From the NCBI GenBank assembly GCA_964344765.1, contig CAYFOM010000027.1, forward strand, positions 1 through 59,535: DNA of 59,535 nucleotides. Direction: 5' to 3'. This document shows positions 35,115 to 43,439 of the stretch, piece after piece. The notes under the pieces are model-generated. The model was given only the letters and a program-made list of their open reading frames with translations, was not told where the DNA came from and ran no database searches. Position numbers and translations under genes: made by a program. This stretch comes from JACNIZ01 sp964344765. GTDB taxonomy: Bacteria > Planctomycetota > UBA1135. The stretch's first letter is position 1. Each line of letters begins with the position of its first letter.

Positions 35115-35639
35115 CTACAGATAGGGAGCGTCTTCCGGATCCGGCTCGTTGGCGATCTTCGCGCTTTCCGGCAGCTTGGCGAGTTCGACCTCGAGCATTT
35201 TGAGGTGCTCGGCTTCTTCGTCGCGCAGTTCGGTGAACAAAGCTTTGACGTCCTCGTCGGAGATTCCCGGAAGTGCCGAATCAAAAAAGTCATACGCCTT
35301 CTTTTCAGCGGCGAGCCCCAGCTCAAATGCTTGCACTACCGACATCCCCTGACGCGGCGCACCCATTTCCGGTGCCTCGACGTCGAAAATATCGGTCAAG
35401 CCCAGCCGCATCGGAGTCTCACCAAACAGCTTCTTGCGCCGGGCGACCAATTCAGTGCCGTGCTTGACCTCGTTTTCAGCCATGAACTCAAAAAACGAGC
35501 CGGCGTCGTGGCCGCTGCCGGTGCGACCCAACTGCTTGGCAAACATGGTGTAACGCACCCGCGCTTCCTCTTCGATCAAAATCGAAAGGTCAAGCGCATC
35601 CATCAGGCTGAGTTCGGACAGGTCTATTTTGGTGGACAT
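35115..35639 (-). CDS. Ferritin-like / rubrerythrin-type di-iron protein
   Basis: 174 residues from the ATG at 35639; the frame extends to 35792, but that part looks noncoding. A four-helix bundle with paired metal ligands is visible: EEEARVRYTMF, FMAENEVKHG (ExxH), GLAAEKKAYDFF and LRDEEAEHLKML (ExxH). These are the Glu and His residues of rubrerythrin. There is no rubredoxin Cys domain. It may store iron or remove peroxide in the cytoplasm. Confidence 0.85.
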   Translation of the reverse strand: MSTKIDLSELSLMDALDLSILIEEEARVRYTMFAKQLGRTGSGHDAGSFFEFMAENEVKHGTELVARRKKLFGETPMRLGLTDIFDVEAPEMGAPRQGMSVVQAFELGLAAEKKAYDFFDSALPGISDEDVKALFTELRDEEAEHLKMLEVELAKLPESAKIANEPDPEDAPYL

Positions 35640-35701
35640 TTTTTGTGGCCCTGTGGGCTTTGCACGGTCGCTTATTTTAGCTTCCGATTCGGTCTCGGAG
35701 G

Positions 35702-36829
35702 TTAGGGAATCAGCGTTAACGGCACAGGATTGCTGACGAACTCCCTGCCCAAAAGAACGAAGGCATGATTCAGTTTTAACCCGGCAAGCCAAGCTCGCCC
35801 AGGAGGTATGTTGAGCACAACTTCGGCCTCGCCGTTGGCGTCCAATAACCCCAAAGGATGATTCATCAAGGATTCAGAAGGCTGATAAAAGGTATGCCTT
35901 AAATAACGGTCTGCGTTGAGGGGGAGGGTGAGTCCTCCCAGGGGTAGACCTGGTTCAGTGCCGGAAAAGCTGCCCAGCATGAAATAGCCGCTATTGGCGT
36001 ACCTGGATGGAGCATTCAAAGTCAGGCGTTGTTCCCCTCCGACCGCCAGCGAAATTTGCTCGACGTCGCCGGTTAAAGAGAGCAAAGGCGGCAGGAATTC
36101 GGACGGAGAGAGGTCGGTGTTCGAAAGCCTGACCTCGTCAATCTTTCCGGGGAAGAGGAAATTGGCGTGCTGAGACAAGGAGCCAATTCCGACACCTGGT
36201 TCGGGACCGGTAAGGGTGGCGAAGGGTCGAATATTGGTGTATTTGGAGCATAGGTGAGCCCCATTGAGGTAGATGGACTGAAGGCCGATGGTGTGGTCGA
36301 AAGTAGCGGCAACATGAACCATTTCGCCCAAATTCAACACCCGATCGGACGTCAGCTTGGACATCGCACCGGTTTCATCCTGAACGTAGAAGGTGATTTG
36401 CCCTTGGGCTTCGACTTCAAGCGAATAGGGGTCTAAAAACGACCGTCGGTCGCCACGCCAAAGGATGACTCCTGGGGGTTGAGTGGTAGGGAATCGGCTC
36501 AATTCCACATAGGCTTCAATGGTCAAGCTTTCGGTGATTTCAAAGAGTGGGTGGTCGGCGATTGCGATCCACTGATTTGAGCCGTTGAACTGCAACGCGG
36601 TGTCACCAATCGGGGCGTCGGTATGGGCGTAGACTGGGCCGCCGTGAGGGGTTCCGTGGAGGCCGTTGGCGGAAGAATCCAGAATAGAAAGTGCTCCGGT
36701 GGCTACTGTGCCCGCAGCTGCTTCTTCAAACTTCCAATGGCCGACGGTTGGCGAAGTCTGCAACTCTTGTGCGGATGCGCTTGCAAGTGGAGCTGCGGCG
36801 AAAATGAGGGCGATAGGGATTAGGTGCAT
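35702..36829 (-). CDS. Secreted LamG/concanavalin-like protein with shared C-terminal domain
   Basis: 375 residues with a signal peptide (MHLIPIALIFAAAPLASASA). A LamG-type jelly roll follows (about 30-240), with WKFEEAA, ALQFNGSNQWIAIADHPLF and PGKIDEVRLSNTDLSPSEF as its typical opening and close. The last 120 residues, ending SNPVPLTLIP, belong to the domain seen at the ends of other secreted proteins here. It may bind carbohydrate at the surface. Confidence 0.85.
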   Translation of the reverse strand: MHLIPIALIFAAAPLASASAQELQTSPTVGHWKFEEAAAGTVATGALSILDSSANGLHGTPHGGPVYAHTDAPIGDTALQFNGSNQWIAIADHPLFEITESLTIEAYVELSRFPTTQPPGVILWRGDRRSFLDPYSLEVEAQGQITFYVQDETGAMSKLTSDRVLNLGEMVHVAATFDHTIGLQSIYLNGAHLCSKYTNIRPFATLTGPEPGVGIGSLSQHANFLFPGKIDEVRLSNTDLSPSEFLPPLLSLTGDVEQISLAVGGEQRLTLNAPSRYANSGYFMLGSFSGTEPGLPLGGLTLPLNADRYLRHTFYQPSESLMNHPLGLLDANGEAEVVLNIPPGRAWLAGLKLNHAFVLLGREFVSNPVPLTLIP

Positions 36830-36879
36830 GACTCAGGGTCGAAATAGTTCACAGTTTCGACCGGGGAAAGGTTCGAGCC

Positions 36880-37413
36880 CTAGCCTTTCCTGCGCCTGTC
36901 CTTTGAGGAAAGCAGTGCCCCATAAATAAAGGCGGGGAAAACAATCAGGGTGAGTAGCGCGCCGAGGATGGCGAGGCCGATCCCGAGTTGTTTGACGTTG
37001 TCTCCTTCATTGAATCCGCCGCGGAATAGAGTGGATTGAGTCGGGTCGTTGGGGTCGAAATAAATGGTGCGGACGGGGTCGCTGAGCAGCTTTTGGCCAA
37101 AGGCTTCGGCCTCCTCTTTGTCGTCGAACGAGATGCCCTTGGGCAGGGAAAGTTTCGTTCCGACGTACTCCGCGCCTTCCACGGAAAAGCGGAACTCCAC
37201 CGTTGGTTTGTAGTCGTAGCGATCGAATTTGGCACCGCGCCCTATGTTGAGTTCTCTTTCGACCCCAACCTTCTGGATTTGGCCCTGCACTTCATGCCAT
37301 TGCAATGCCGCGTTGCCGATCTCGTTGAAATCTCCACCAATGAAATAAAAAAGGATGCCCGCCAATAGTGCGAAGGGGCCGAAGCTGAATCGCCGGAGTG
37401 CTCGCTGATTCAT
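36880..37413 (-). CDS. DUF3592-like membrane protein
   Basis: 177 residues with hydrophobic segments near both ends and a middle beta domain: VEFRFSVEGAEYVGTKLSLP then TIYFDPNDPTQSTL. Similar in plan to the protein encoded at 16396. Function unknown. Confidence 0.78.
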   Translation of the reverse strand: MNQRALRRFSFGPFALLAGILFYFIGGDFNEIGNAALQWHEVQGQIQKVGVERELNIGRGAKFDRYDYKPTVEFRFSVEGAEYVGTKLSLPKGISFDDKEEAEAFGQKLLSDPVRTIYFDPNDPTQSTLFRGGFNEGDNVKQLGIGLAILGALLTLIVFPAFIYGALLSSKDRRRKG

Positions 37414-37519
37414 AAGGGGTAGGGGGTAGTGCTAGGTGGAGTTGTTAATGCAGCATGTAGCATAGGCGAACCCAACCCAAGCCACTCGTCAACTTTGGGC
37501 CGTCGAACCCTCAAACCTC

Positions 37520-37954
37520 ATGTCGCTCACCCCGTTTCATCTTGCTATCCAAGTTCGTGACCTTGCTGAGGCGCGCGATTTTTATGGGTCCAAGTTGGGT
37601 TGCCCGGAGGGCCGCAGTTCGGAGGAATGGGTGGACTTCAATTTGTTCGGCCATCAGGTGGTCGCGCATCTCAATTCGACCTTGGGCAAGGACGGCAAGA
37701 TTCCAAACGCGGCAAATCATGTCGACGGCCATGGCGTGCCGGTGCCGCACTTTGGCGTGGTGCTGGAGTTTGACGATTGGCATGCACTCGCGGAGCGCGC
37801 GCGTGAATTCGTCGATGAATTTATTATTGAACCCTATGTGCGGTTCAAAGGCGAAGTGGGGGAGCAGGGAACAATGTTCTTCAGTGATCCGTCCGGCAAT
37901 GTTTTGGAATTCAAAGCATTCCGCAACATCGACGCCGAGTTGTTCGCGAAATGA
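37520..37954 (+). CDS. VOC-family (glyoxalase-like) protein
   Basis: 144 residues with the vicinal oxygen chelate fold. Two beta-alpha-beta-beta-beta halves, opening FHLAIQVRDLAEARDFYGS and closing FFSDPSGNVLEFKAF. The ligands H7 (FHLAI), the PHFG segment and E in LEFK fit a metal site. It is similar to glyoxalase and dioxygenase-like proteins of unknown substrate. The stop overlaps the next gene's start (ATGA). Confidence 0.85.
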   Translation: MSLTPFHLAIQVRDLAEARDFYGSKLGCPEGRSSEEWVDFNLFGHQVVAHLNSTLGKDGKIPNAANHVDGHGVPVPHFGVVLEFDDWHALAERAREFVDEFIIEPYVRFKGEVGEQGTMFFSDPSGNVLEFKAFRNIDAELFAK

Positions 37955-39279
37955 GATTGCTGCGCCTTCCTTGGATTGCTGCGTGCTGCGGGGCGTTGGT
38001 TGGGTGCCAGGCGGAATCATCTACTGATGCGCCTTTGGAGCTAAAACCAAACATCATCATCATTCTGGCGGATGACTACGGTTACGGCGACGTCGGCTGT
38101 TATGGCAGCGAGCGGTTCCTCACACCAAATCTTGATGCCTTGGCGGCGGGTGGGATTCGTTTTACCGACTTCCACTCAAACGGTGCCGTCTGCAGTCCGA
38201 CGCGGGCGGCGTTGATGACGGGGCGCTATCAGCAGCGCAGTGGGATTCATGGTGTGGTGACGGCGGCCGGGCATCGGCATACCGGGTTGGATTTGAGGGA
38301 AACCACAATTGCTGAGGTGATGAAGTCGGCAGGGTATGCAACTGGGATTTTCGGCAAATGGCATTTGGGTTATCAGCCGAAATTCAATCCGATTCATCAG
38401 GGGTTTGATGAATTTGTGGGATATGTCAGCGGCAATATCGATTACCACGCGCACCTCGATCAAACCGGTGTTGAAGATTGGTGGAAGCAGGATCAGTTGG
38501 TTCCTGAAGTCGGTTATTCAACGGATCTAATTGCCGACCACGGCTTGGAATTCATTCAGCGCAACAGCGACAAACCATTCTTTCTTTTCCTCGCGCATGA
38601 AGCGCCGCACTATCCCTTCCAAGGCCGGAAGGATCCTCCGAGGTACACGTTAGGTAAGGGGAGAAGTAAGGATCCGGTTTCTTTCGAGACTTATAAAGAG
38701 ATGATCGAGGTGCTGGATGAAAACATTGGTCGAGTTCGTCAAGCCATTCAGCATGCCGGGCAGAGTGAAAACACATTCATCTTTTTCTTTTCGGATAACG
38801 GCCCGAGTTCGATTGGATCGGCGGGGCCCTTGCGCGGCAAGAAAGGTCAAATCTGGGAAGGCGGACACCGTGTGCCGGCAATCGCCAATTGGCCGGGTAA
38901 GTTTCAAGCCGGCCAAATCAGTGATTTAACTGCAATGGGGGCTGACCTACTGCCAACCTTGGCTGCGATTGGCGGTGCCAATTTGCCGGACGACATCCAG
39001 TTGGACGGAATCAATTTGCTTCCGCATCTAGTTGAGCAAGCCAAGCTGCCTCAGCGGAGCATGTTTTGGGCTCATGGGAATCGCCTGGCGATTCGAAAAG
39101 GCGAATTCAAGTTGGTCACCAACACCAATTTCGCCAATCCATCCCTGTTCAATTTATCCGCAGACCTCGGTGAGAAACAAAACCTCTCCGAGGACCATCC
39201 CGAATTAGTTCAAGAATTGCTCCAAGAGCTAAAACTCTGGCACGCCGACGTGAATGCCGGCGTGCAAAGACGCAGTTGA
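37951..39279 (+). CDS. Type I sulfatase lipoprotein
   Basis: 442 residues with a lipobox (GALVGC). Metal start NIIIILADDYGYGDVGCYG, signature CSPTRAALMTGR with C81 as predicted formylglycine, and then KWHLGY and FFSDNGPSS for substrate and metal. It is near to N-acetylgalactosamine-sulfatase-like proteins in length. Translational coupling with the VOC gene is seen, though the chemistry of the two is unrelated. Third sulfatase of the window. Confidence 0.92.
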   Translation: MRLLRLPWIAACCGALVGCQAESSTDAPLELKPNIIIILADDYGYGDVGCYGSERFLTPNLDALAAGGIRFTDFHSNGAVCSPTRAALMTGRYQQRSGIHGVVTAAGHRHTGLDLRETTIAEVMKSAGYATGIFGKWHLGYQPKFNPIHQGFDEFVGYVSGNIDYHAHLDQTGVEDWWKQDQLVPEVGYSTDLIADHGLEFIQRNSDKPFFLFLAHEAPHYPFQGRKDPPRYTLGKGRSKDPVSFETYKEMIEVLDENIGRVRQAIQHAGQSENTFIFFFSDNGPSSIGSAGPLRGKKGQIWEGGHRVPAIANWPGKFQAGQISDLTAMGADLLPTLAAIGGANLPDDIQLDGINLLPHLVEQAKLPQRSMFWAHGNRLAIRKGEFKLVTNTNFANPSLFNLSADLGEKQNLSEDHPELVQELLQELKLWHADVNAGVQRRS

Positions 39280-40908
39280 TCAGTTAATCGTCACTGCACG
39301 CACATTGCTGTCGTACAAAACGCCGGCTGAATCCATCGCGACGGCTTCAAAATAAACCGTGTATCCGGCGGCGTTGGAATTGATGGGGGCGGTGGTGTAA
39401 CCGTCGACGCCATTCATTGCATTCACGCCGCTGATGAGGATGGAGTTGGATGGTCCCAGATCAAATGTATGACCGAAGGCCACGGATCCGCTGTTCGATA
39501 GCGAATACGCCAACCAATAACTCGAGCCACCGCGGGTGGTCTGCCAGTTGAAGTCGATGGTTGAGCCGACCGATGCGGTGGAGGGCGCTTGCAGGTAAAT
39601 CGAGTTGGTGCCGTCGCCACTCCAGCGGTCGTGGAGGAACAAGTCATCAAAACCATTGGTGTCGCCCGAGGTGACGACGCCATCGGTGCGGAACGCAGCG
39701 AATTGACCGTCCGGTGAAATATCCGGATCGACGCAATAACCGGTAGTGCATTCGGCGCCGTGCGACCAAACACTGACGCGTTCGGTCACACCGGTGGTGC
39801 GGTCGCGGACAAAAACGTCGCGCTTGCTGTTGAAGTCATTTGGGATTAAAGACGTCGCCAAACTCCACCACACGACGTATCGACCGTCGTTGGACAACTC
39901 GGCGTCGTAGCAGTCATCGTTGGTCCGCGTTCCATCCGAACTTTGGCTGGCGCGTTCCAACAAACCGGTCCATCGATCCTTGACGAAGATATCCAAGGTC
40001 ACGCTGTCATTCGGGAAAAAGTTGCTGCAGTGGGACTCAAACGCCATGTAGCGGCCGTCCGCTGAAATCACCGGGTTTCGACTATGGTGATTGCCTTCTT
40101 CATCCAAACTTCCGGTGCTTTCCCGCACGGTGATATCCAGAGAGAAGTCGCGAACGAAACAATCGGTCGCGCCATTGAAATCGCCGTTCACCAAATTGGT
40201 GGCAAAGGACTCAAACGCAACATAATCACCGTTTGCAGAAATGGAGGGGTGCTGGCTGTCATCATTTCCCTGCATACCCGCTGTATCGATGCTTGCGCGC
40301 TCGGTGGTGCCGAGGCGGAAGTCGTGGACAAAAACATCTTTCGCACCATTGGTGTCGCCGCCAACTAAATTTGTCGCCAACGACATAAACGCCACGCGCA
40401 CGCCGTTATCGGAAACGGTCGGGCTAAAACTATGAGCGTTGCCACCGCTTCCATTTGAAGAAACGCTCGCAATCCACGTGCTGCCGGTGAACCGGTCATA
40501 CCGGTAAATATCGATCACCGAGTCGGTGTCGCCGGGAACGATATTGGTCGCCGAACTTTCATACACCACATAGCGACCGTCTGGCGTGATCGACGGATTG
40601 GAGCTATTGCCATTACTTTCCAATCCATTGGCATCGACGCTGATGCGCGTCACCTCGCCGGTTTGCGTGTTCTTCAGAAACACATCCGTCCGACCATTGG
40701 TGTCGTTCAGAACCAAGTTATTCGCCGACGAATGAAACGCCACGTAAAGCCCGTTTTCCGAAACGGACGGCGCCCAACTGGTCGAATTCGCTTGCCCGCC
40801 GTTGGCGTTGACGCTAATGCGCCCGGTATGTTGGGCCAAGCAGACCGAAGTGGAAAGAAAAGAGAGAGTAAGTGCGGAGATTATCCGCAAGGACAGGTTG
40901 CAAGACAT
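39280..40908 (-). CDS. Secreted PD40/TolB-like beta-propeller protein
   Basis: 542 residues with a signal peptide (about 1-25, ending CLAQ). About seven repeats of the type YVAFESxATNLVxGDxNGxxDxFVxD (for example SENGLYVAFHSSANNLV and SANGDYVAFESFATNLV) form a TolB-like propeller. The last 110 residues, from YLQAPSTASVG, look like the C-terminal domain shared with other secreted proteins. Outside-facing binding role likely; partner unknown. Confidence 0.85.
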   Translation of the reverse strand: MSCNLSLRIISALTLSFLSTSVCLAQHTGRISVNANGGQANSTSWAPSVSENGLYVAFHSSANNLVLNDTNGRTDVFLKNTQTGEVTRISVDANGLESNGNSSNPSITPDGRYVVYESSATNIVPGDTDSVIDIYRYDRFTGSTWIASVSSNGSGGNAHSFSPTVSDNGVRVAFMSLATNLVGGDTNGAKDVFVHDFRLGTTERASIDTAGMQGNDDSQHPSISANGDYVAFESFATNLVNGDFNGATDCFVRDFSLDITVRESTGSLDEEGNHHSRNPVISADGRYMAFESHCSNFFPNDSVTLDIFVKDRWTGLLERASQSSDGTRTNDDCYDAELSNDGRYVVWWSLATSLIPNDFNSKRDVFVRDRTTGVTERVSVWSHGAECTTGYCVDPDISPDGQFAAFRTDGVVTSGDTNGFDDLFLHDRWSGDGTNSIYLQAPSTASVGSTIDFNWQTTRGGSSYWLAYSLSNSGSVAFGHTFDLGPSNSILISGVNAMNGVDGYTTAPINSNAAGYTVYFEAVAMDSAGVLYDSNVRAVTIN

Positions 40909-40927
40909 GGGAGGTTGCTAGAGGAGA

Positions 40928-40958
40928 GGAGTGGCTCGCGATAAGTGCGAACCACTCC
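40928..40958 (-). terminator. Hairpin between the kelch and propeller genes
   Basis: Arms GGAGTGG and CCACTCC (40928-40934 and 40952-40958) and inner TCGC/GCGA, separated by one C-A mismatch and a 7-base loop, follow the kelch gene's stop on the minus strand. The T run is poor (CTCTCCTCT), so termination is uncertain. Confidence 0.4.
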
Positions 40959-40968
40959 AGCCTAGCGA

Positions 40969-41985
40969 CTAGAACAGCACGGCGCAATCGCCGAGCCAAG
41001 CCGCCGCCCAACCATTAAACGCAACCAGCGCACGCGTACCCGGAACTTGGTAATCGTCGTAAGCAAAGGCGCGCTTGCCCTGAGGCATGGTGCCAAGCCA
41101 AGCCGCTACGTTTGGATCGTAAGCACCGGTCAGCGAATCGTAGACGTCGACGTCGTTGCGATAGTTCGCCCAATCACCGCCATACATGATCAGGTAATTG
41201 GCAACCGCCATCACGCCGCAACCTGCGCGGTCGTTTGGAAGGTCCGGCAACGTCGTCCAAGTGTCGGTGCTGACGTCATACGAAGCCAGCGAGGTTCCAG
41301 TTCCATAACCAGCGACTACATAAATCGTCGTTCCGGCGTTGTCACCGGTGAGGTGATAACGCGGAACAGGCATCGGCGAAACATTCATGATCTGACCAGT
41401 GACCGGATCGAAAATGAACGCGTCGCCAGTCGCGCCATTCGCAGTGGATCCGCCGCATACAAAAATGTTGCCGCCGCCAATGGTGATGGCCAAGCAACCA
41501 TAAAGCGCCTCGGGCATCGGCGTCGGGTGCACCGCCCATTGATCCGACGAAATGTCATACACCTGAATCTTGTCGGTGCGAATGCTATTACCGTCGTACC
41601 CGCCAAAAACATAAATGCGGTCACCAACTGCCGCGACCGAACCCATGATGTTGCTGACGCCGGTAGTCATTTCCACCAGCGACGTACTCCACGTTCCCAT
41701 CGTGCCATCAAAGATCTCGACGGTCTTCGCTCGCCGCACGCCATGCACGTTGCGATCCAGCTCGCCGCCAATCAGGTAAAAATTGGTGCCGACAAACACC
41801 CCTCCAGGGCGCGATCGGTGCCAGAAATTTTCCGTCATGCTGCTCCAGCCAAAAGCCAGCGAATGCTGGACGTCCTCCTGCGGCAGCACATAGTCGGTGT
41901 CCGCAGCGGTCTCATGGCTTTGTTGGGCAACACCCGGGGCGGCCAAACACGTCAGCGCCGCGGCAAATAGGTAGAGATTTCTCAT
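40969..41985 (-). CDS. Secreted kelch-repeat protein
   Basis: 338 residues from the ATG at 41985, which opens a signal peptide (MRNLYLFAAALTCLAAPGVAQ). Kelch repeats are visible, for example YLIGGELDR, IYVFGGYDG, IFVCGGSTA, IYVVAGYGTG and LIMYGGDWA, each followed by an aromatic near TW or QW. This predicts a six-bladed propeller outside the cytoplasm. No enzymatic residue is assigned. Confidence 0.85.
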   Translation of the reverse strand: MRNLYLFAAALTCLAAPGVAQQSHETAADTDYVLPQEDVQHSLAFGWSSMTENFWHRSRPGGVFVGTNFYLIGGELDRNVHGVRRAKTVEIFDGTMGTWSTSLVEMTTGVSNIMGSVAAVGDRIYVFGGYDGNSIRTDKIQVYDISSDQWAVHPTPMPEALYGCLAITIGGGNIFVCGGSTANGATGDAFIFDPVTGQIMNVSPMPVPRYHLTGDNAGTTIYVVAGYGTGTSLASYDVSTDTWTTLPDLPNDRAGCGVMAVANYLIMYGGDWANYRNDVDVYDSLTGAYDPNVAAWLGTMPQGKRAFAYDDYQVPGTRALVAFNGWAAAWLGDCAVLF

Positions 41986-42086
41986 TTTGGGGATCGGGTT
42001 GCAAGGAGCGAAGCGGCGGATTGAGCCCACCGCAGTTCACTCTCCACCCTAGCAAAAATTCCAGCCGTCCCCAGCCGAGTTCGAGC

Positions 42087-43370
42087 TCACTTCAACACTT
42101 TTAGGTGCAAGGTTTTGCGCTGATGGTTGCGAAGAATTTCGACCTTCACGGTTTCGCCAACCTTGCGGGTCAGGCGCCACCACGAGTGGAAATGTTCGAC
42201 GGAATCGAAATCGGTTTTGCCGTTTAGGCTCAGCACAATATCGCCGTTTCGCACGCCGGCTTTGGCGGCGGCTTGGCCGAAGCGGCGGTTTTCGTTCCAG
42301 GTCACCAGGTATTGCACGCGGAAGGCAAATGCGTCGGCTGGCAATCCGAGTTGTTTGAGTTCGTCGGGCTTGAGTTGCGGGCCGCCAAATCCTGGGGCGG
42401 GGGTGAGGCCCCATTTAAACGGTCGCCATGCGAAGGTGCGCGGCGTGCCGACCTTCCAATCGTTAGGAAGCTTGAGTTCGAGATCGATGGCTTGATCTTT
42501 GCGCAAGATGCGGATAGTGGATTTGGTCTTCTTGCCTGGCAATCCATCCAGTGCAAACATTACGTCGGCTGCCGACGCAATCGCTACATCATTCAACCGC
42601 AAGATTTGATCGCCGCGTTTGATGCCTGCTTGATCGGCGATCGATTCCTTTTGTACCCGCGTTATCAAGCGCTGCTGATCACGATCCAAATCAATGCCGA
42701 TGCGTTCCGGATCCGGATAAACCCATTTCTGCTCCGGCTTCCACTTACGCGCCGCCACCGCCTCTTCATAAAAGGCCGGATGCACCGAATGGCAGTGAAT
42801 GCACTTCCCTTGATCGCGTTTTTGATAAGAAGGAATTTTTTCCATCACCACGGCGCGACCCTCTTTGGCTTTCACCCAACCAAACGACGCGCCCGATGCT
42901 TCGGCTTTCTTCGAAGCTTCACGATTGCCATGTGCACGCAATGATTCCTGCAGCATAAATTGCAACGACGGCAGCGACTGCCAGACGTCGGCGGAGCGGT
43001 AATCGCGGCTTCCGTAGCGATGGTAAATCGTGCCATCTGCGTGCATGGTCAGCGCGGCGAAGGTCAGGTCAAAATCAAAAACATAGCGCGACAAATCCAC
43101 GCCGCGCATATCGGTCACGCGCACGCAAACAAACTGCGCATATACCTGCCTCATTGCAAACGGAGGACGGACAACCTGCCCGTCGAAGGACGTACAGTCC
43201 TTTCATTCCTCTCAGCGAAAGACGATGAAAATCGGCTTGCCGGTCGCCGTCGCCAGTTTGGTGGCCTGCGGCAAGCTGTCCAGCCAGCGCACCGAATCCG
43301 TCTCCTGCGCCGCCGACGGGCTGCAAAGGGCAATATAGACCAGAGTTACGATTCCGAGTAGCTGCTTCAT
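42087..43370 (-). CDS. Candidate double-selenocysteine (UxxU) thioredoxin-like protein with c-haem motif and two PDZ domains
   Basis: Read from the ATG at 43370, the frame gives a signal peptide (MKQLLGIVTLVYIALC, to AAQ), then KPIFIVFR, then TGA-Glu-Glu-TGA-KDC, and then an open frame for 371 further codons to 42087. The two TGA codons (43214-43212 and 43205-43203) would be Sec53 and Sec56, at the place of the CxxC of thioredoxin-like planctomycete relatives. The rest holds CIHCH (C190, C193, H194, a c-type haem site) and two PDZ domains (about 227-300 and 334-427). No other stop or frameshift disrupts 427 codons. A conventional start would be the internal ATG at 43154, but that loses the signal and redox site. 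The alternative is a pseudogene, which would need two stops at exactly these codons. Likely periplasmic. Confidence 0.8.
43166..43202 (-). promoter_or_regulatory. Putative SECIS hairpins after the two in-frame TGA codons
   Basis: Reading on the minus strand, hairpin 1 is AAGGAC/GTCCTT (43202-43197 and 43191-43186), 6 bp with loop TGTAC. It starts directly after the second TGA, with its loop 15 bases after the first TGA. Hairpin 2 is GACGGGC/GTCCGTC (43184-43178 and 43172-43166), 7 bp with one G-U, loop AGGUU, 25 bases after the second TGA. A small loop with G in its first two positions is the bacterial SECIS pattern. Confidence 0.7.
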
Positions 43371-43439
43371 TTGGCCATGCTAGCAGGCTGCCGGACGACT
43401 GATAGGATGGATTTGCCGCCCATCTGAAACGGAGCCGAC

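Noticed and set aside
13563..39279. Three sulfatases as one polysaccharide utilisation cluster
   Set aside because: They are 10 kb apart with unrelated genes between and no regulator, transporter or lyase nearby.
42087..43154. Gene starting at the internal ATG 43154 as an ordinary PDZ protein
   Set aside because: It has no signal peptide or redox site and begins in the middle of a conserved block, while the upstream frame continues exactly in phase with only two TGA codons.
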